Assembly: GCA_963708515.1 (NCBI GenBank)
Contig: CAVPSX010000002.1
Location: 1 to 64,000, forward strand
Direction of reading: 5' to 3'
Origin: JAPLJM01 sp963708515
GTDB taxonomy: Bacteria > Desulfobacterota > Syntrophia > Syntrophales > Fen-1087
Length of the DNA stretch: 64,000 bases
Both the position numbers and the translations under genes were made by a program. The notes under the pieces were generated by a model. It did not search any database, had not been told where the DNA came from, and was given only the letters and a program-made list of their open reading frames with translations. Positions 8,507 to 17,182 of the stretch are shown here, one piece after another. Each line of letters starts with the position of its first letter. Position 1 is the first letter of the stretch.

Positions 8507-8812
8507 TCAATCGCTCTCATTTGTTTTGACATGCTCTTTCAGTCGTTCAAGCTCTTCCTTGTATTGTTCGGCTTTGGCCCTCACGATCTCCATTTCCTCT
8601 CTGGCCTGATCCAGTTTTGCGTTCTGCAGCCGCTGCTCTTCGCGCATCTTGTCCTGGATGTCGTCAAAGCCCACGTAAATAGCCAGGATACCGCCCAGAA
8701 GCATGGCCAGCGGCATGGCCCCCTTCAGGAGGATCAGAAAATCTTTCCACCAGGCAATCAGGCCGATCAGACCCAATACTGCCGATATGGCGCCCGCTAT
8801 AAGCAATGACAT
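8507..8812 (-). CDS. Small membrane protein with coiled-coil tail, function unknown
   Basis: 101 aa. Two hydrophobic helices (about residues 3-22 and 33-49) are followed by a charged region from about residue 50 that is rich in E, K, R and Q and looks like a coiled coil (QDKMREEQRLQNAKLDQ and onward). I do not recognise the family. A strong GGAGG site lies 6 bases before the ATG, which supports a real gene. It stands alone, upstream of and in the same direction as dctP and divergent from the his genes. A scaffold or membrane-stress role would be a guess. Confidence 0.7.
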   Translation of the reverse strand: MSLLIAGAISAVLGLIGLIAWWKDFLILLKGAMPLAMLLGGILAIYVGFDDIQDKMREEQRLQNAKLDQAREEMEIVRAKAEQYKEELERLKEHVKTNESD

Positions 8813-9120
8813 GGTTTTCCTCCGAGATCCGATGTTAGGGCCTGTAGCGCAACAGTTACCCCGTTACACACTTAGGCCGAAGCCATGAATTTGTCTGTTC
8901 TTCTTCAAAAAAACCTTGAAAGGAAGGAGCCAGCCCGCCGTCCCGTTGATGCAGGCACCATTTATCATAATTGCAACAGAGGGGCAAGGTGAATGTATTC
9001 AACAGGGACAGCTCGGCCATAATACTGCGAAAGGCTTAATAAGAAATAATACTTGATAAATATGGATTCTTAAATTAGCATACACAGCCCGAAATAAGCG
9101 GTCAGTGAGGATAAAGGCTG
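8813..9120. other. Divergent intergenic region upstream of hisI
   Basis: About 308 bases between the small minus-strand gene and hisI. It holds the ribosome binding site of the minus-strand gene at its left end and a sigma70-like promoter for the his genes at its right end (9053-9081). I see no gene, riboswitch or his-type leader peptide with a run of histidine codons in it. Confidence 0.5.
9053..9081 (+). promoter_or_regulatory. Putative sigma70 promoter of the his genes
   Basis: TTGATA (9053-9058), 17-base spacer, TAGCAT (9076-9081): five and four matches to the consensus boxes with ideal spacing. Transcription would begin near 9088, about 33 bases before the hisI ATG. Confidence 0.5.
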
Positions 9121-9498
9121 ATGTTTGATCCCGATTTTAACAAGGGGGGTGGGATTCTCCCGGCGATCGTCCAGGACGATGAAACGGGCGAGGTGTTGAT
9201 GCTGGCTTATATGAACCGCGAGGCTTGGTTGAAGACACTGGAGACCGGCAAGGCGACGTTCTGGAGCCGGTCCCGCAACGCCCTGTGGTTGAAGGGGGAA
9301 ACATCCGGCCATTTTCAGCTTGTTCGGGAAGTGCGGATGGACTGCGACGATGATACGATTTTGCTTAAGGTCCGCCAGCTGGGGGGGGCCGCCTGTCATA
9401 CCGGATACCGGTCCTGTTTTTACCGAAAGCTGGTCAACGGAGTAGTTGAAAATACGGGTGTGAGAATTTTTAATCCGGAGGATGTCTATAAAAAATGA
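9121..9498 (+). CDS. hisI: Phosphoribosyl-AMP cyclohydrolase
   Basis: 125 aa, the length of the stand-alone HisI without a fused HisE pyrophosphatase. It opens the adenine ring of phosphoribosyl-AMP in step 3 of histidine synthesis. Visible motifs are WSRSRNALWLKGETSGH (family signature), the metal-binding DCDDD, and the zinc cysteines in AACHTGYRSC. It is the first gene of a his cluster and overlaps hisG by 4 bases (ATGA). Confidence 0.96.
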   Translation: MFDPDFNKGGGILPAIVQDDETGEVLMLAYMNREAWLKTLETGKATFWSRSRNALWLKGETSGHFQLVREVRMDCDDDTILLKVRQLGGAACHTGYRSCFYRKLVNGVVENTGVRIFNPEDVYKK

Positions 9499-10367
9499 AT
9501 AAGCTGAAGCTGGGGATTCCCAAAGGCAGCCTGGAGGACAACACCGTTGAGCTTTTTAAGAGAGCCGGATGGCGCATCACCTATGACAGCCGGAGTTATT
9601 TTCCGGATATTGATGACGAGGAGATTGCCTGCAGCCTGGTCCGCGCCCAGGAGATGTCGAGATATGTGCAAGATGGAACCCTGGATCTGGGTTTGACGGG
9701 AAGAGACTGGATCGTCGAAAATGACTCAACAGTCGTGACCGTGCAGGACCTCATCTATTCCAAGACCTCAACAAGAAAGGCGAGATGGGTGCTCGTTGTC
9801 CGTGAAGATTCGCCGATTGCGTCCCTTGAAGATATGCAGGGCAAGCGTATTTCCACGGAACTGGTTCGTTTTACCAAACGCTATTTCCAGGAACGGAATA
9901 TTGACGTGCAAGTGGAGTTTTCCTGGGGGGCGACAGAGGCGAAAGTGGTGGAGGGCCTGGTGGACGCGATCGTGGAAGTTACGGAAACTGGTTCCACGAT
10001 CAGAGCCAATAAACTCAGAATCGTTCATGAACTGATGCAGACAAATACACAACTCATCGCCAACCCGTCTGCCTGGGAGGATCCCTGGAAGAGACAAAAA
10101 ATCGAGCAGATCCAGACGCTTCTGAATGGGGCACTCCAGGCGCTGGGAAAGGTGGGTTTGAAACTGAATGTGTCCAAGGAAAACCTTGGACGGGTTGTTC
10201 TTTTACTGCCGTCCTTGAAGGCGCCCACCATATCCAATTTATATTCGGAAGAGTGGTTTGCCGTAGAAACGATTGTCAGCGCCGGCATTGTCAGAGATTT
10301 GATTCCCCTGCTGCGGGAGGCAGGGGCGGAAGGGATTATTGAATATCCGCTGAACAAAGTCATTTGA
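9495..10367 (+). CDS. hisG: ATP phosphoribosyltransferase, long form
   Basis: 290 aa, the HisG-long type with a C-terminal regulatory ACT-like domain (from about residue 210) that usually gives feedback inhibition by histidine without HisZ. It catalyses the first step of histidine synthesis, joining ATP and PRPP. Recognisable stretches are LGIPKGSLEDNTVELFKRAGW near the N-terminus, LDLGLTGRDWI, and DAIVEVTETGSTIRAN, the PRPP-binding region. Its start overlaps the hisI stop. Confidence 0.96.
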   Translation: MNKLKLGIPKGSLEDNTVELFKRAGWRITYDSRSYFPDIDDEEIACSLVRAQEMSRYVQDGTLDLGLTGRDWIVENDSTVVTVQDLIYSKTSTRKARWVLVVREDSPIASLEDMQGKRISTELVRFTKRYFQERNIDVQVEFSWGATEAKVVEGLVDAIVEVTETGSTIRANKLRIVHELMQTNTQLIANPSAWEDPWKRQKIEQIQTLLNGALQALGKVGLKLNVSKENLGRVVLLLPSLKAPTISNLYSEEWFAVETIVSAGIVRDLIPLLREAGAEGIIEYPLNKVI

Positions 10368-10381
10368 AAAGGACGAATCCC

Positions 10382-10971
10382 ATGAGCAGAATCTCGAAAA
10401 TTCAAAGAAAAACAACTGAAACAGAGGTCTCCATCGAAATCAATCTGGATGGGTCCGGCAAAGCGGATATCAGTGACCTCCGTTCCGTTTCTGGATCACA
10501 TGTTCCATCTTTTTGCAAAACACGGGTTTTTTCGATCTGTGCGTGCAGAGCCAGGGGGATACGTCCGTTGATGACCATCATCTTGTGGAAGATCTGGGGA
10601 TTTGTTTAGGGGCTGCCGTCAAGCAGGCGCTGGGCGGGAAAGAGGGCATTGCCCGTTACGGTTCGGCACTGGTGCCCATGGATGAGACCCTCTGCTCTGT
10701 GGCAATCGACATCTCCGGTCGTCCCTATCTGATTTACTATGCGGCTGTCGGAGAAGCGAAAATCGGCGCCTTTGACCCGGCCCTGATGAAGGAGTTTTTT
10801 AAATCTTTTTCAGATCATAGCGGTGTGACCTTGCATATCAACGTGCATTATGGTAGTAATAACCATCACATCGTCGAAGCCATGTTCAAGGCCTTTGCCC
10901 GGGCGCTCAATAAAGCCGTGACCCTACAGGTCCGAATCGAGGGTGTTCTGTCAACCAAAGGGAGCCTATGA
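10382..10971 (+). CDS. hisB: Imidazoleglycerol-phosphate dehydratase, broken by two +1 frameshifts
   Basis: The reading frame begins at 10382 (AAGGA site upstream) and encodes the normal HisB N-terminus up to GKADIS. Frame then shifts by one extra base near 10475. Bases 10476-10526 encode TSVPFLDHMFHLFAKHG, the metal-binding core, in a second frame. One extra T in the run at 10527-10532 moves into the third frame, which gives FFDLCVQSQGDTSVDDHHLVEDLG through to STKGSL and the stop. Dropping those two bases restores a complete ~195 aa protein with both HH motifs. Its product catalyses dehydration of imidazole-glycerol phosphate. Because all segments are conserved, sequencing indels are more likely than decay. 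Confidence 0.88.
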
Positions 10972-11027
10972 CAATCGTGAAGTTGAAAATAAGCCCGAGA
11001 TATTCTTTTTCCAGGGATTGCGGGAAC

Positions 11028-11717
11028 ATGGCAAATGTGCAAAAAATAATAATTCTGATAGGGTTATCGGTGATCATTCCGGGAATCATGGGATGTTACA
11101 AAGGGGAGGGTGTGGCCACAACGCTGCAACAGGACGGCAAGCTGATCTTTCAACGCGTCGCCATAACGCCCTTTCAGCAGACAACACCGGATCAACTGGA
11201 TATTAATGCAGTCGATTGCAGCCGTTGCCGGTTTTTTACAAGGGTGGATGGCCCCCCCGATCGTCCGGAAGCAATTGTGGAACAGATCTTTATCGAGTGG
11301 CTCAAGACCAGTTATAACATGGATATCATCCCTCCGGACCGGGTGGCAGGGGTATATGAACGCTACATCGGGGCCTTCGATAAAGTCACGCCACTGGCCC
11401 TTATGAAGAAGGTGGGTGACGACCTCGATGCGGACGGGATCGTCTTCGGCTACATCTACCGTTTTAGCGAGCGTCAAGGCACGCCTTATGCTGCCGCAAA
11501 GCCCGCGTCGGTGGCTTTTGAAATCTACCTTTTCAGGGTCAGCGACAGCGCTCTGGTCTGGAAAGGCCATTTTGAAAAAACACAAACGTCCCTGATGGAA
11601 GATGTTCTTCAGGCTTCCGCCTTTCTGAAGGGCGGCGGACGGTGGATCACGGTAAGGGAATTGTCCGAAGAAGGAATGGACCAAGTCATGAAAAACTTTC
11701 CTGCCCAGTCTAAATAG
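11028..11717 (+). CDS. Putative lipoprotein, function unknown
   Basis: About 229 aa from the ATG at 11028. The N-terminus is a lipoprotein signal (MANVQK, hydrophobic IIILIGLSVIIPG, then the lipobox IMGC with the cysteine at residue 22). An earlier in-frame ATG at 10968 overlaps the hisB stop (ATGA) and would add 20 residues before the signal; it cannot be ruled out. The mature part contains GIVFGYIYRFSERQG and VAFEIYLFRVSDSALVWKG, which resembles outer-membrane lipoproteins of the GNA1162/LpoB-like kind, but I do not assign a family. It sits between hisB and hisA where hisH is often found. Confidence 0.8.
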   Translation: MANVQKIIILIGLSVIIPGIMGCYKGEGVATTLQQDGKLIFQRVAITPFQQTTPDQLDINAVDCSRCRFFTRVDGPPDRPEAIVEQIFIEWLKTSYNMDIIPPDRVAGVYERYIGAFDKVTPLALMKKVGDDLDADGIVFGYIYRFSERQGTPYAAAKPASVAFEIYLFRVSDSALVWKGHFEKTQTSLMEDVLQASAFLKGGGRWITVRELSEEGMDQVMKNFPAQSK

Positions 11718-11802
11718 TTCCATCCGGTTATCGCAGCATTGGAAGTTTTATCTTCGGAATTTCATGATGGGGGGATTCCGATTTTTTCTTTTGGAGCGCG
11801 TC

Positions 11803-12528
11803 GTGATTGTTATACCGGCGATTGACTTGAAGGACGGCAAGTGCGTAAGGCTGGCACAGGGCGATTTCCGGCGGGTCACCGTTTATTCGGAAGATCCCGT
11901 GGAAATTGCCGAGCGATGGCGGACACAGGGGGCTCAGCGGATTCATGTCGTCGATCTGGATGGATCCCTGGCAGGATCGCCCCGGAACAGGGCGGTGATT
12001 GTGGAGATAATCAAGGCAATACCCATACCGGTTGAGCTGGGCGGCGGTATCCGGGATATGAATACGGTTGAATATTACATCCGGCAAGGCGTACAGTGGG
12101 TCATCCTCGGAACGGCTGCGCTCAGGAACGAAACGTTTGTTAAGGACGCCTGCCGGCAATTCAGCGGGCGCATCATTATCGGGATTGATGCACGGGATGG
12201 CCGGGTTGCTGTTCAGGGCTGGACGGAAAAGACGTCCGAGACCGCCGCAGATATTGCCAGGCGCTATGAAAATCATGAACCGGCGGCTATCGTTTACACG
12301 GATATCCAGCGGGACGGCATGGAGTCCGGCGTCAATATCGAGGCGACCCGCATCCTCGCGGAAGCGGTTAATATTCCCATTATTGCCTCCGGAGGCGTGG
12401 CGGGCATGAGAGACATTGAACAGGTGCTGAAGCTCGAAACCGCAGGGGTCATGGGGGTCATTGTCGGCAAAGCCCTCTATACGGGAGGGCTGAGACTTGA
12501 GGCGGCGATCGACAGGACCAAGAAGTAA
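11803..12528 (+). CDS. hisA: Phosphoribosylformimino-5-aminoimidazole carboxamide ribotide isomerase
   Basis: 241 aa from the GTG at 11803, preceded by GGAG 6 bases upstream; this gives the normal MIVIPAIDLKDGK start, whereas an ATG 39 bases earlier adds an unconserved tail. It is a (beta/alpha)8 barrel that performs the Amadori rearrangement of ProFAR to PRFAR. Catalytic aspartates D8 (AIDLK) and D129 (GIDARDG) and the phosphate-binding GGGIRD and SGGVAG loops are visible. It continues the his cluster after the lipoprotein gene. Confidence 0.95.
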   Translation: MIVIPAIDLKDGKCVRLAQGDFRRVTVYSEDPVEIAERWRTQGAQRIHVVDLDGSLAGSPRNRAVIVEIIKAIPIPVELGGGIRDMNTVEYYIRQGVQWVILGTAALRNETFVKDACRQFSGRIIIGIDARDGRVAVQGWTEKTSETAADIARRYENHEPAAIVYTDIQRDGMESGVNIEATRILAEAVNIPIIASGGVAGMRDIEQVLKLETAGVMGVIVGKALYTGGLRLEAAIDRTKK

Positions 12529-12554
12529 GGGACATTTTTCAGGGGGGTCCTATT

Positions 12555-12899
12555 ATGGATGGCTGTGTTTTTTGCAGGATTGTGAGCGGTCAAATCCCAA
12601 GTTCCAAGGTCTATGAAACAGATCAGGTTCTGGCTTTTGATGATATTCATCCCATGGCGCCTGTGCATGTCATCGTGATTCCGAAGACGCATATTCCGAC
12701 GCTGATGGATCTGACCGCTGAAGGGATGAGTGACTGCGGCGCGCTCATGCGCGCGGTCCAGGAGGTTGCAATCATCAAGAAAATGGATCAGACGGGCTTC
12801 CGGACGGTTATCAACTGTAAAGAGGAGGGGGGGCAGGTCATCTTTCATCTTCACCTCCATGTCCTCGGCGGTGAAAGGCTCAGGGACGAATTGAACTGA
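12555..12899 (+). CDS. HIT family (histidine triad) nucleotide-binding protein
   Basis: 114 aa, typical of HinT/PKCI-like proteins, which hydrolyse purine nucleoside phosphoramidates and acyl-adenylates. The N-terminal CVFCRIVSGQIPSSKVYE and the C-terminal catalytic triad HLHLHVLGG are both canonical. An AGGGGGG site precedes the ATG. It follows hisA by 26 bases, so it may be co-transcribed with the his genes. Physiological substrate unknown. Confidence 0.94.
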   Translation: MDGCVFCRIVSGQIPSSKVYETDQVLAFDDIHPMAPVHVIVIPKTHIPTLMDLTAEGMSDCGALMRAVQEVAIIKKMDQTGFRTVINCKEEGGQVIFHLHLHVLGGERLRDELN

Positions 12900-12916
12900 T
12901 TTTTTCGGGAGATCTG

Positions 12917-12944
12917 TTGACAAATAGCCAAGGCAACCTATCAT
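12917..12944 (+). promoter_or_regulatory. Sigma70-type promoter of yqeY-dnaG-rpoD
   Basis: Perfect TTGACA (12917-12922), 16-base spacer, TATCAT (12939-12944, five of six matches). The start of transcription would be near 12951, 20 bases before yqeY. This fits a housekeeping promoter for the macromolecular-synthesis genes. Confidence 0.72.
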
Positions 12945-12970
12945 AGGTCAAGACTAACTGAGGAGATACC

Positions 12971-13417
12971 ATGACATTTAAAATAAAAATTGATCAGGAT
13001 ATGTCCGTTGCGGCCAAGGCAAAGGATAAAATCACCCTATCCGCCCTGCGCCTGATCAAGACAGCCCTGCACAATCGGGAAATAGATCTGAAACGGGAAG
13101 TGAATGATTCGGAATTTCTGCAGATACTGTCCGGCATGGTGAAACAGCGTAAAGATTCAATCGAACAGTTTGCCAGGGGTGGGCGGGCGGATCTTGTTGA
13201 AAAGGAAGAGGCGGAACTCAAAATTATCCAGGCCTTCATGCCTCAGCAGTTGTCGGAAAAAGATGTCCTCGATGAGATCCGGAAGGCCATTGATGAAACA
13301 GGCGCCTTGAGTATCAAGGACATGGGAAGGGTCATGAAGGTTCTGATGCCGAAACTGACCGGCAAAGCCGATGGGAAGCTCGTGGGTGAAAAGGTCAAGG
13401 AGGTCCTGTCTGCTTAG
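12971..13417 (+). CDS. yqeY: GatB/YqeY domain-containing protein
   Basis: 148 aa. YqeY-family proteins resemble the C-terminal tRNA-binding domain of GatB, but their role is not settled. Typical stretches are KDKITLSALRLIKTALHNREIDL, EEAELKIIQAFMPQQLSE and DMGRVMKVLMPKLTGKADG. The family is commonly found beside rpsU-dnaG-rpoD; here it directly precedes dnaG and no rpsU is present. A strong promoter lies just upstream. Confidence 0.92.
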   Translation: MTFKIKIDQDMSVAAKAKDKITLSALRLIKTALHNREIDLKREVNDSEFLQILSGMVKQRKDSIEQFARGGRADLVEKEEAELKIIQAFMPQQLSEKDVLDEIRKAIDETGALSIKDMGRVMKVLMPKLTGKADGKLVGEKVKEVLSA

Positions 13418-13483
13418 ACTGAAAAGCTTCATAGCGCAGATGGTTGCAGACTTATCGAGCCGATCCAAACGGGGAGGGCGCGA

Positions 13484-15253
13484 TTGAAGGGTTATATACC
13501 GGACATCCAAGTTGAGGAAATTAAAAACCGCGCCAGCATCGTCGATCTGGTTTCAGAATATGTGACATTGAAAAAGGCGGGTCGGAATTTTGTCGGCCTT
13601 TGCCCTTTTCATAAGGAAAAAACGCCCTCGTTTACCGTTACACCCGACCGTCAGATGTTTTACTGTTTCGGCTGTGGCGAAGGGGGAGGCGTTTTTACTT
13701 TCTTGATGAAAATCAGTCAGATGACCTATCCGGAGGCCATCCGGCACCTGGCGAAAAAGACCGGGGTCGTTATTTCGGAGCGGATTTCACAAAAGGAGAG
13801 ACAGGAGGTCAGTGACCGGGAGCAGCTGATCCGAATCAACGAGATGGCGACCGGTCATTATGCCCGAAACCTGGTTTCACCGTCCGGGAAAGAAGCGCTC
13901 GCTTATCTCCGGAAGCGGGGGTTCCACGAAGAGACCGTCAGGGCCTTTCGTCTCGGTTTTGCCTTAAACGGTTGGCATCACCTGCGGGACTTTTTTGAGA
14001 AGGAAAAGGCATCTCTGGAAATCGCCGAAAAGGCGGGACTTCTCGTTTCCGGAAAGGATGGCCACCTCTATGATCGTTTCCGGGGCCGGCTGATGTTCCC
14101 CGTTGAAGACGTCAGTGGCCGCGTTATTGCGTTCGGGGGAAGGATCATCGGCGCCGGCGAGCCTAAATATCTTAACTCCCCCGAATCGGACGTGTATGTC
14201 AAGGGGCGGAATCTGTATGCGCTCAACCGGGCAAAGGAGGCCATTCGCAGACAGGGTTGCGTCATTGTCGTGGAAGGGTATTTTGACCTGATTTCACTCT
14301 GGAATGCAGGGATCACCCATGTCGTGGCCACTTTGGGGACTGCCCTGACGAAGGAGCAGATTGATCTCATCGGCCGTTATACGACCCATGTCGTGGCCCT
14401 CTTCGATCCCGATGAAGCAGGCCGAAAAGCCCTGACAAGAAGTCTGGAGCTTTTCCTGGCAGGCAATCTGAACACCCGCGCCCTTGTGCTGCCTGAGGGC
14501 CTTGATCCCGACGATTACATTCGGGCTTATGGCGGGGACCGCCTGCTGGAATTGATTAATGGCGCCCCCTCCATGGTGGATTACTATATCGACCATGTCC
14601 TGGGAGATCAGGGGGGGTTTGAAAAAGATCGGGATTCGCTCCGCAGGGCTGTTGCGTTTATCAAGCATATTGAGAACGTCGTTGACAGGAATCTCTTCAT
14701 CAAGCGGGTCTCGGAAAAGCTGGGCATCGATCAGGATCTGCTGAAAAAAGAAATTTCCCGTGTCAGGCCCGCTGTAATAGACGACGGCACGATCCGGGGA
14801 GTCTATACGGCTGCAATTGAAAAGCTGGAGATGGACTTGATCCATCTTTTGCTGATCCATCCGGAAAAAATCGTTCCCGCGAGGCAAGCAGGCATTCTGG
14901 ATTACTTTACGAACAGGGATCTGAAGAATTTCGGGGAGACATTACAGGGGGCTGTCGACGGATTACAATCCTGGGATGCGGTCGAAAGAGTTAGCCGTCT
15001 GCACCCGGGGCCGATCCGGGAGGGCCTCATGAAGAAGCTCATGGAGGCGCGACCGGTTGAGGAAGAAAAGATACTGGATCGACTGATCGCAGATGCCACG
15101 CGGCAGATCAGGCGGCGCTGGTACAAGGAAAAACATAAAACGTTGAAAATGGATATTGTCAAGGCGCAGGAAACAGGCGATGCGGATCTGTGCAGCCAGC
15201 TTTTGGTGGAAAAGGAACGCCTTTTGAAAGAAGAAAGAATGCTGGGGATTTAA
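13484..15253 (+). CDS. dnaG: DNA primase
   Basis: 589 aa, normal length. It synthesises RNA primers on the lagging strand and works with DnaB helicase. The N-terminal CHC2 zinc finger has ligands C40, H43, C61 and C64 (CPFH ... CFGC). The TOPRIM catalytic domain includes VEGYFDLI (~265) and FDPDEAGRKA (~310). A C-terminal helicase-binding region follows. The start is TTG with GGGAGG upstream. It is co-oriented with yqeY before it and rpoD after it, as in macromolecular-synthesis operons. Confidence 0.96.
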   Translation: MKGYIPDIQVEEIKNRASIVDLVSEYVTLKKAGRNFVGLCPFHKEKTPSFTVTPDRQMFYCFGCGEGGGVFTFLMKISQMTYPEAIRHLAKKTGVVISERISQKERQEVSDREQLIRINEMATGHYARNLVSPSGKEALAYLRKRGFHEETVRAFRLGFALNGWHHLRDFFEKEKASLEIAEKAGLLVSGKDGHLYDRFRGRLMFPVEDVSGRVIAFGGRIIGAGEPKYLNSPESDVYVKGRNLYALNRAKEAIRRQGCVIVVEGYFDLISLWNAGITHVVATLGTALTKEQIDLIGRYTTHVVALFDPDEAGRKALTRSLELFLAGNLNTRALVLPEGLDPDDYIRAYGGDRLLELINGAPSMVDYYIDHVLGDQGGFEKDRDSLRRAVAFIKHIENVVDRNLFIKRVSEKLGIDQDLLKKEISRVRPAVIDDGTIRGVYTAAIEKLEMDLIHLLLIHPEKIVPARQAGILDYFTNRDLKNFGETLQGAVDGLQSWDAVERVSRLHPGPIREGLMKKLMEARPVEEEKILDRLIADATRQIRRRWYKEKHKTLKMDIVKAQETGDADLCSQLLVEKERLLKEERMLGI

Positions 15254-15299
15254 GTCCGTTTGGCGATGTAATAAAAAATTCGTACCGGGAGGCAATGAT

Positions 15300-17051
15300 A
15301 TGGCGAAAGAGATACCGACAGATGAATTTAAGAAGCTGATATCCTTGGGTGAGGAAAAAGGTTTTCTCACCTATGACGATGTGAATGACCTATTGCCGTC
15401 GGATATTATTTCTTCCGATCAGATCGACGACATCATCATGCTTTTCGGCGAGAAGAATATCGACATCATCGATACGGACAAAGGCGAAAAACTCATTGTT
15501 AAAAAGCCGGCGGATGAGATGGCGGGCAGCAAGGAAGAGGAAATCATGGGTCTCGCGCCGCTTGTCGGAAAGACCGGGGACCCGGTCAAAATGTACCTCC
15601 GTGAAATGGGCCTCGTTTCTCTGCTGAGCCGGGAAGGGGAGGTTGAAATTGCCAAGAAGATCGAGGAAGGTCTGAAAGAAAGCATGGATGCGGTGTTCGG
15701 GGTCAATGTCTGTATCAAGGATGTGGTAGATATCGGCGTCCGCTTGAGAAATGACAATTTGCGTGTCAAGAATGTCGTGGACAATCTTGAAGACGAGGAT
15801 GGATATGTCGAAGAGGATCTCCATCGGGAACGGGTGCTGAGTCTGATCGACAAGGTGACAATTCTGGACAGGAAGAATGACATCCTGAGACGGAAACTGA
15901 AGATAAAGGGCCTCAACAATTTTCAGAAGGAAGTCCTTCGCGGCGAATTGGATGAAAATACGAAGCGCATCATCCGGCTGTGCCGAAAAGTCAAATTCAG
16001 CAAAAAGCAGATTGACAGAATCGTTTCCCTTCTGAAGGGCTATCCTGCGGAGATCGAGCAGCTGGAGAAGGAGATTCAGGCCTGTAACGACAAAACAGGC
16101 CTTTCGCTCGCGCAGATGGAAAAGGCATGGATGACCATGAAGAAGTCGGCGGCCGATGAGAAACGCGTGACGCGTAAATTGAACATCAGCAGCGAAACAT
16201 TGAGGGCCTGTGAAGCGACGGTCAGGGAAGCCAACCGGAAGATCAAGAAAATTTCTCAGGAGATCGGGCTGTCGGCGATAGCCGTGAAGAAGATGGTCGA
16301 TTCCATCGAATGCGGCGAGGCCAAGGCGGAGATTGCCAAAAGAAAGCTGGTCGAGGCCAATCTGCGTCTGGTCGTCAGCATTGCGAAAAAATATACGAAC
16401 CGGGGCCTGCAGTTTCTTGACCTCATCCAGGAAGGAAACATCGGCTTGATGAAGGCGGTCGATAAATTCGAGTATCAGCGGGGTTATAAATTTTCCACCT
16501 ATGCCACTTGGTGGATCAGGCAGGCCATAACCAGGGCTATCGCCGATCAGGCCAGAACCATCCGTATTCCCGTTCACATGATCGAGACCATCAATAAACT
16601 GATCCGAACCTCCCGCTATCTGGTTCAGGAGCTTGGGAGAGAGCCCACCCCGGAGGAAATTGCCAACAAAATGGAATATCCCCTGGAGAAGGTCCGGAAA
16701 GTACTAAAAATAGCCAAGGAGCCCATTTCCCTGGAGACGCCGATCGGGGAAGAGGAGGACAGCCACCTGGGCGATTTTATCGAAGACAAGAAGATCATAT
16801 CCCCCTCGGAAGCAACGATCAGCATGGATCTGGCAGAGCAGACGCGGAAAATTTTGTCCACCTTGACGCCCAGAGAGGAAAAAGTTCTGCGAATGCGCTT
16901 CGGCATCAGTGAAAGGACCGATTATGTTCCGGAAAAAAAGCAGGAAGCATTGGAGATGTTGAAGGACCATCTGCGCAACGTCGAGGCGAACGCGGTGCGA
17001 AAACTGAGGAATCCTTCGCGGAGAAAAGTCTCCAAAATGTTGTTGAAGTAA
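15300..17051 (+). CDS. rpoD: RNA polymerase primary sigma factor (sigma70/RpoD)
   Basis: 583 aa. Region 1.1 (about 10-55), region 1.2 (DPVKMYLREMG), a long non-conserved region, region 2 (RLVVSIAKKY ... FSTYATWWIRQAITRAI), region 3 and region 4.1 (LTPREEKVLRMRFGI) are all typical of a primary sigma. Region 4.2 is unusual. Where most RpoD proteins have the near-invariant TRERIRQIEAKALRKL, this reads LKDHLRNVEANAVRKL, and the preceding helix EKKQEALEM lacks the usual EEVG. Total length is preserved. This may be real divergence in -35 recognition or compensating homopolymer indels (a 7-A run lies at 16933-16939). It follows dnaG by 46 bases. Confidence 0.93.
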   Translation: MAKEIPTDEFKKLISLGEEKGFLTYDDVNDLLPSDIISSDQIDDIIMLFGEKNIDIIDTDKGEKLIVKKPADEMAGSKEEEIMGLAPLVGKTGDPVKMYLREMGLVSLLSREGEVEIAKKIEEGLKESMDAVFGVNVCIKDVVDIGVRLRNDNLRVKNVVDNLEDEDGYVEEDLHRERVLSLIDKVTILDRKNDILRRKLKIKGLNNFQKEVLRGELDENTKRIIRLCRKVKFSKKQIDRIVSLLKGYPAEIEQLEKEIQACNDKTGLSLAQMEKAWMTMKKSAADEKRVTRKLNISSETLRACEATVREANRKIKKISQEIGLSAIAVKKMVDSIECGEAKAEIAKRKLVEANLRLVVSIAKKYTNRGLQFLDLIQEGNIGLMKAVDKFEYQRGYKFSTYATWWIRQAITRAIADQARTIRIPVHMIETINKLIRTSRYLVQELGREPTPEEIANKMEYPLEKVRKVLKIAKEPISLETPIGEEEDSHLGDFIEDKKIISPSEATISMDLAEQTRKILSTLTPREEKVLRMRFGISERTDYVPEKKQEALEMLKDHLRNVEANAVRKLRNPSRRKVSKMLLK

Positions 17052-17115
17052 GATTATTTTGTATCACCGTTTCTCATCGGCTGGCGGTCTTTTCAGGAAT
17101 CGTCAAATTAGGATG

Positions 17116-17144
17116 TTGACAAGAAACGACGCTCGGTGTAGCAA
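17116..17144 (+). promoter_or_regulatory. Putative promoter of the CAT-anticodon tRNA
   Basis: Perfect TTGACA at 17116-17121, 17-base spacer, TAGCAA at 17139-17144. Transcription would begin near 17151, about 32 bases before the tRNA. Confidence 0.55.
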
Positions 17145-17182
17145 TACCAAAAGGAAGTAGATTATATGTTTTAGTCTTGTGC

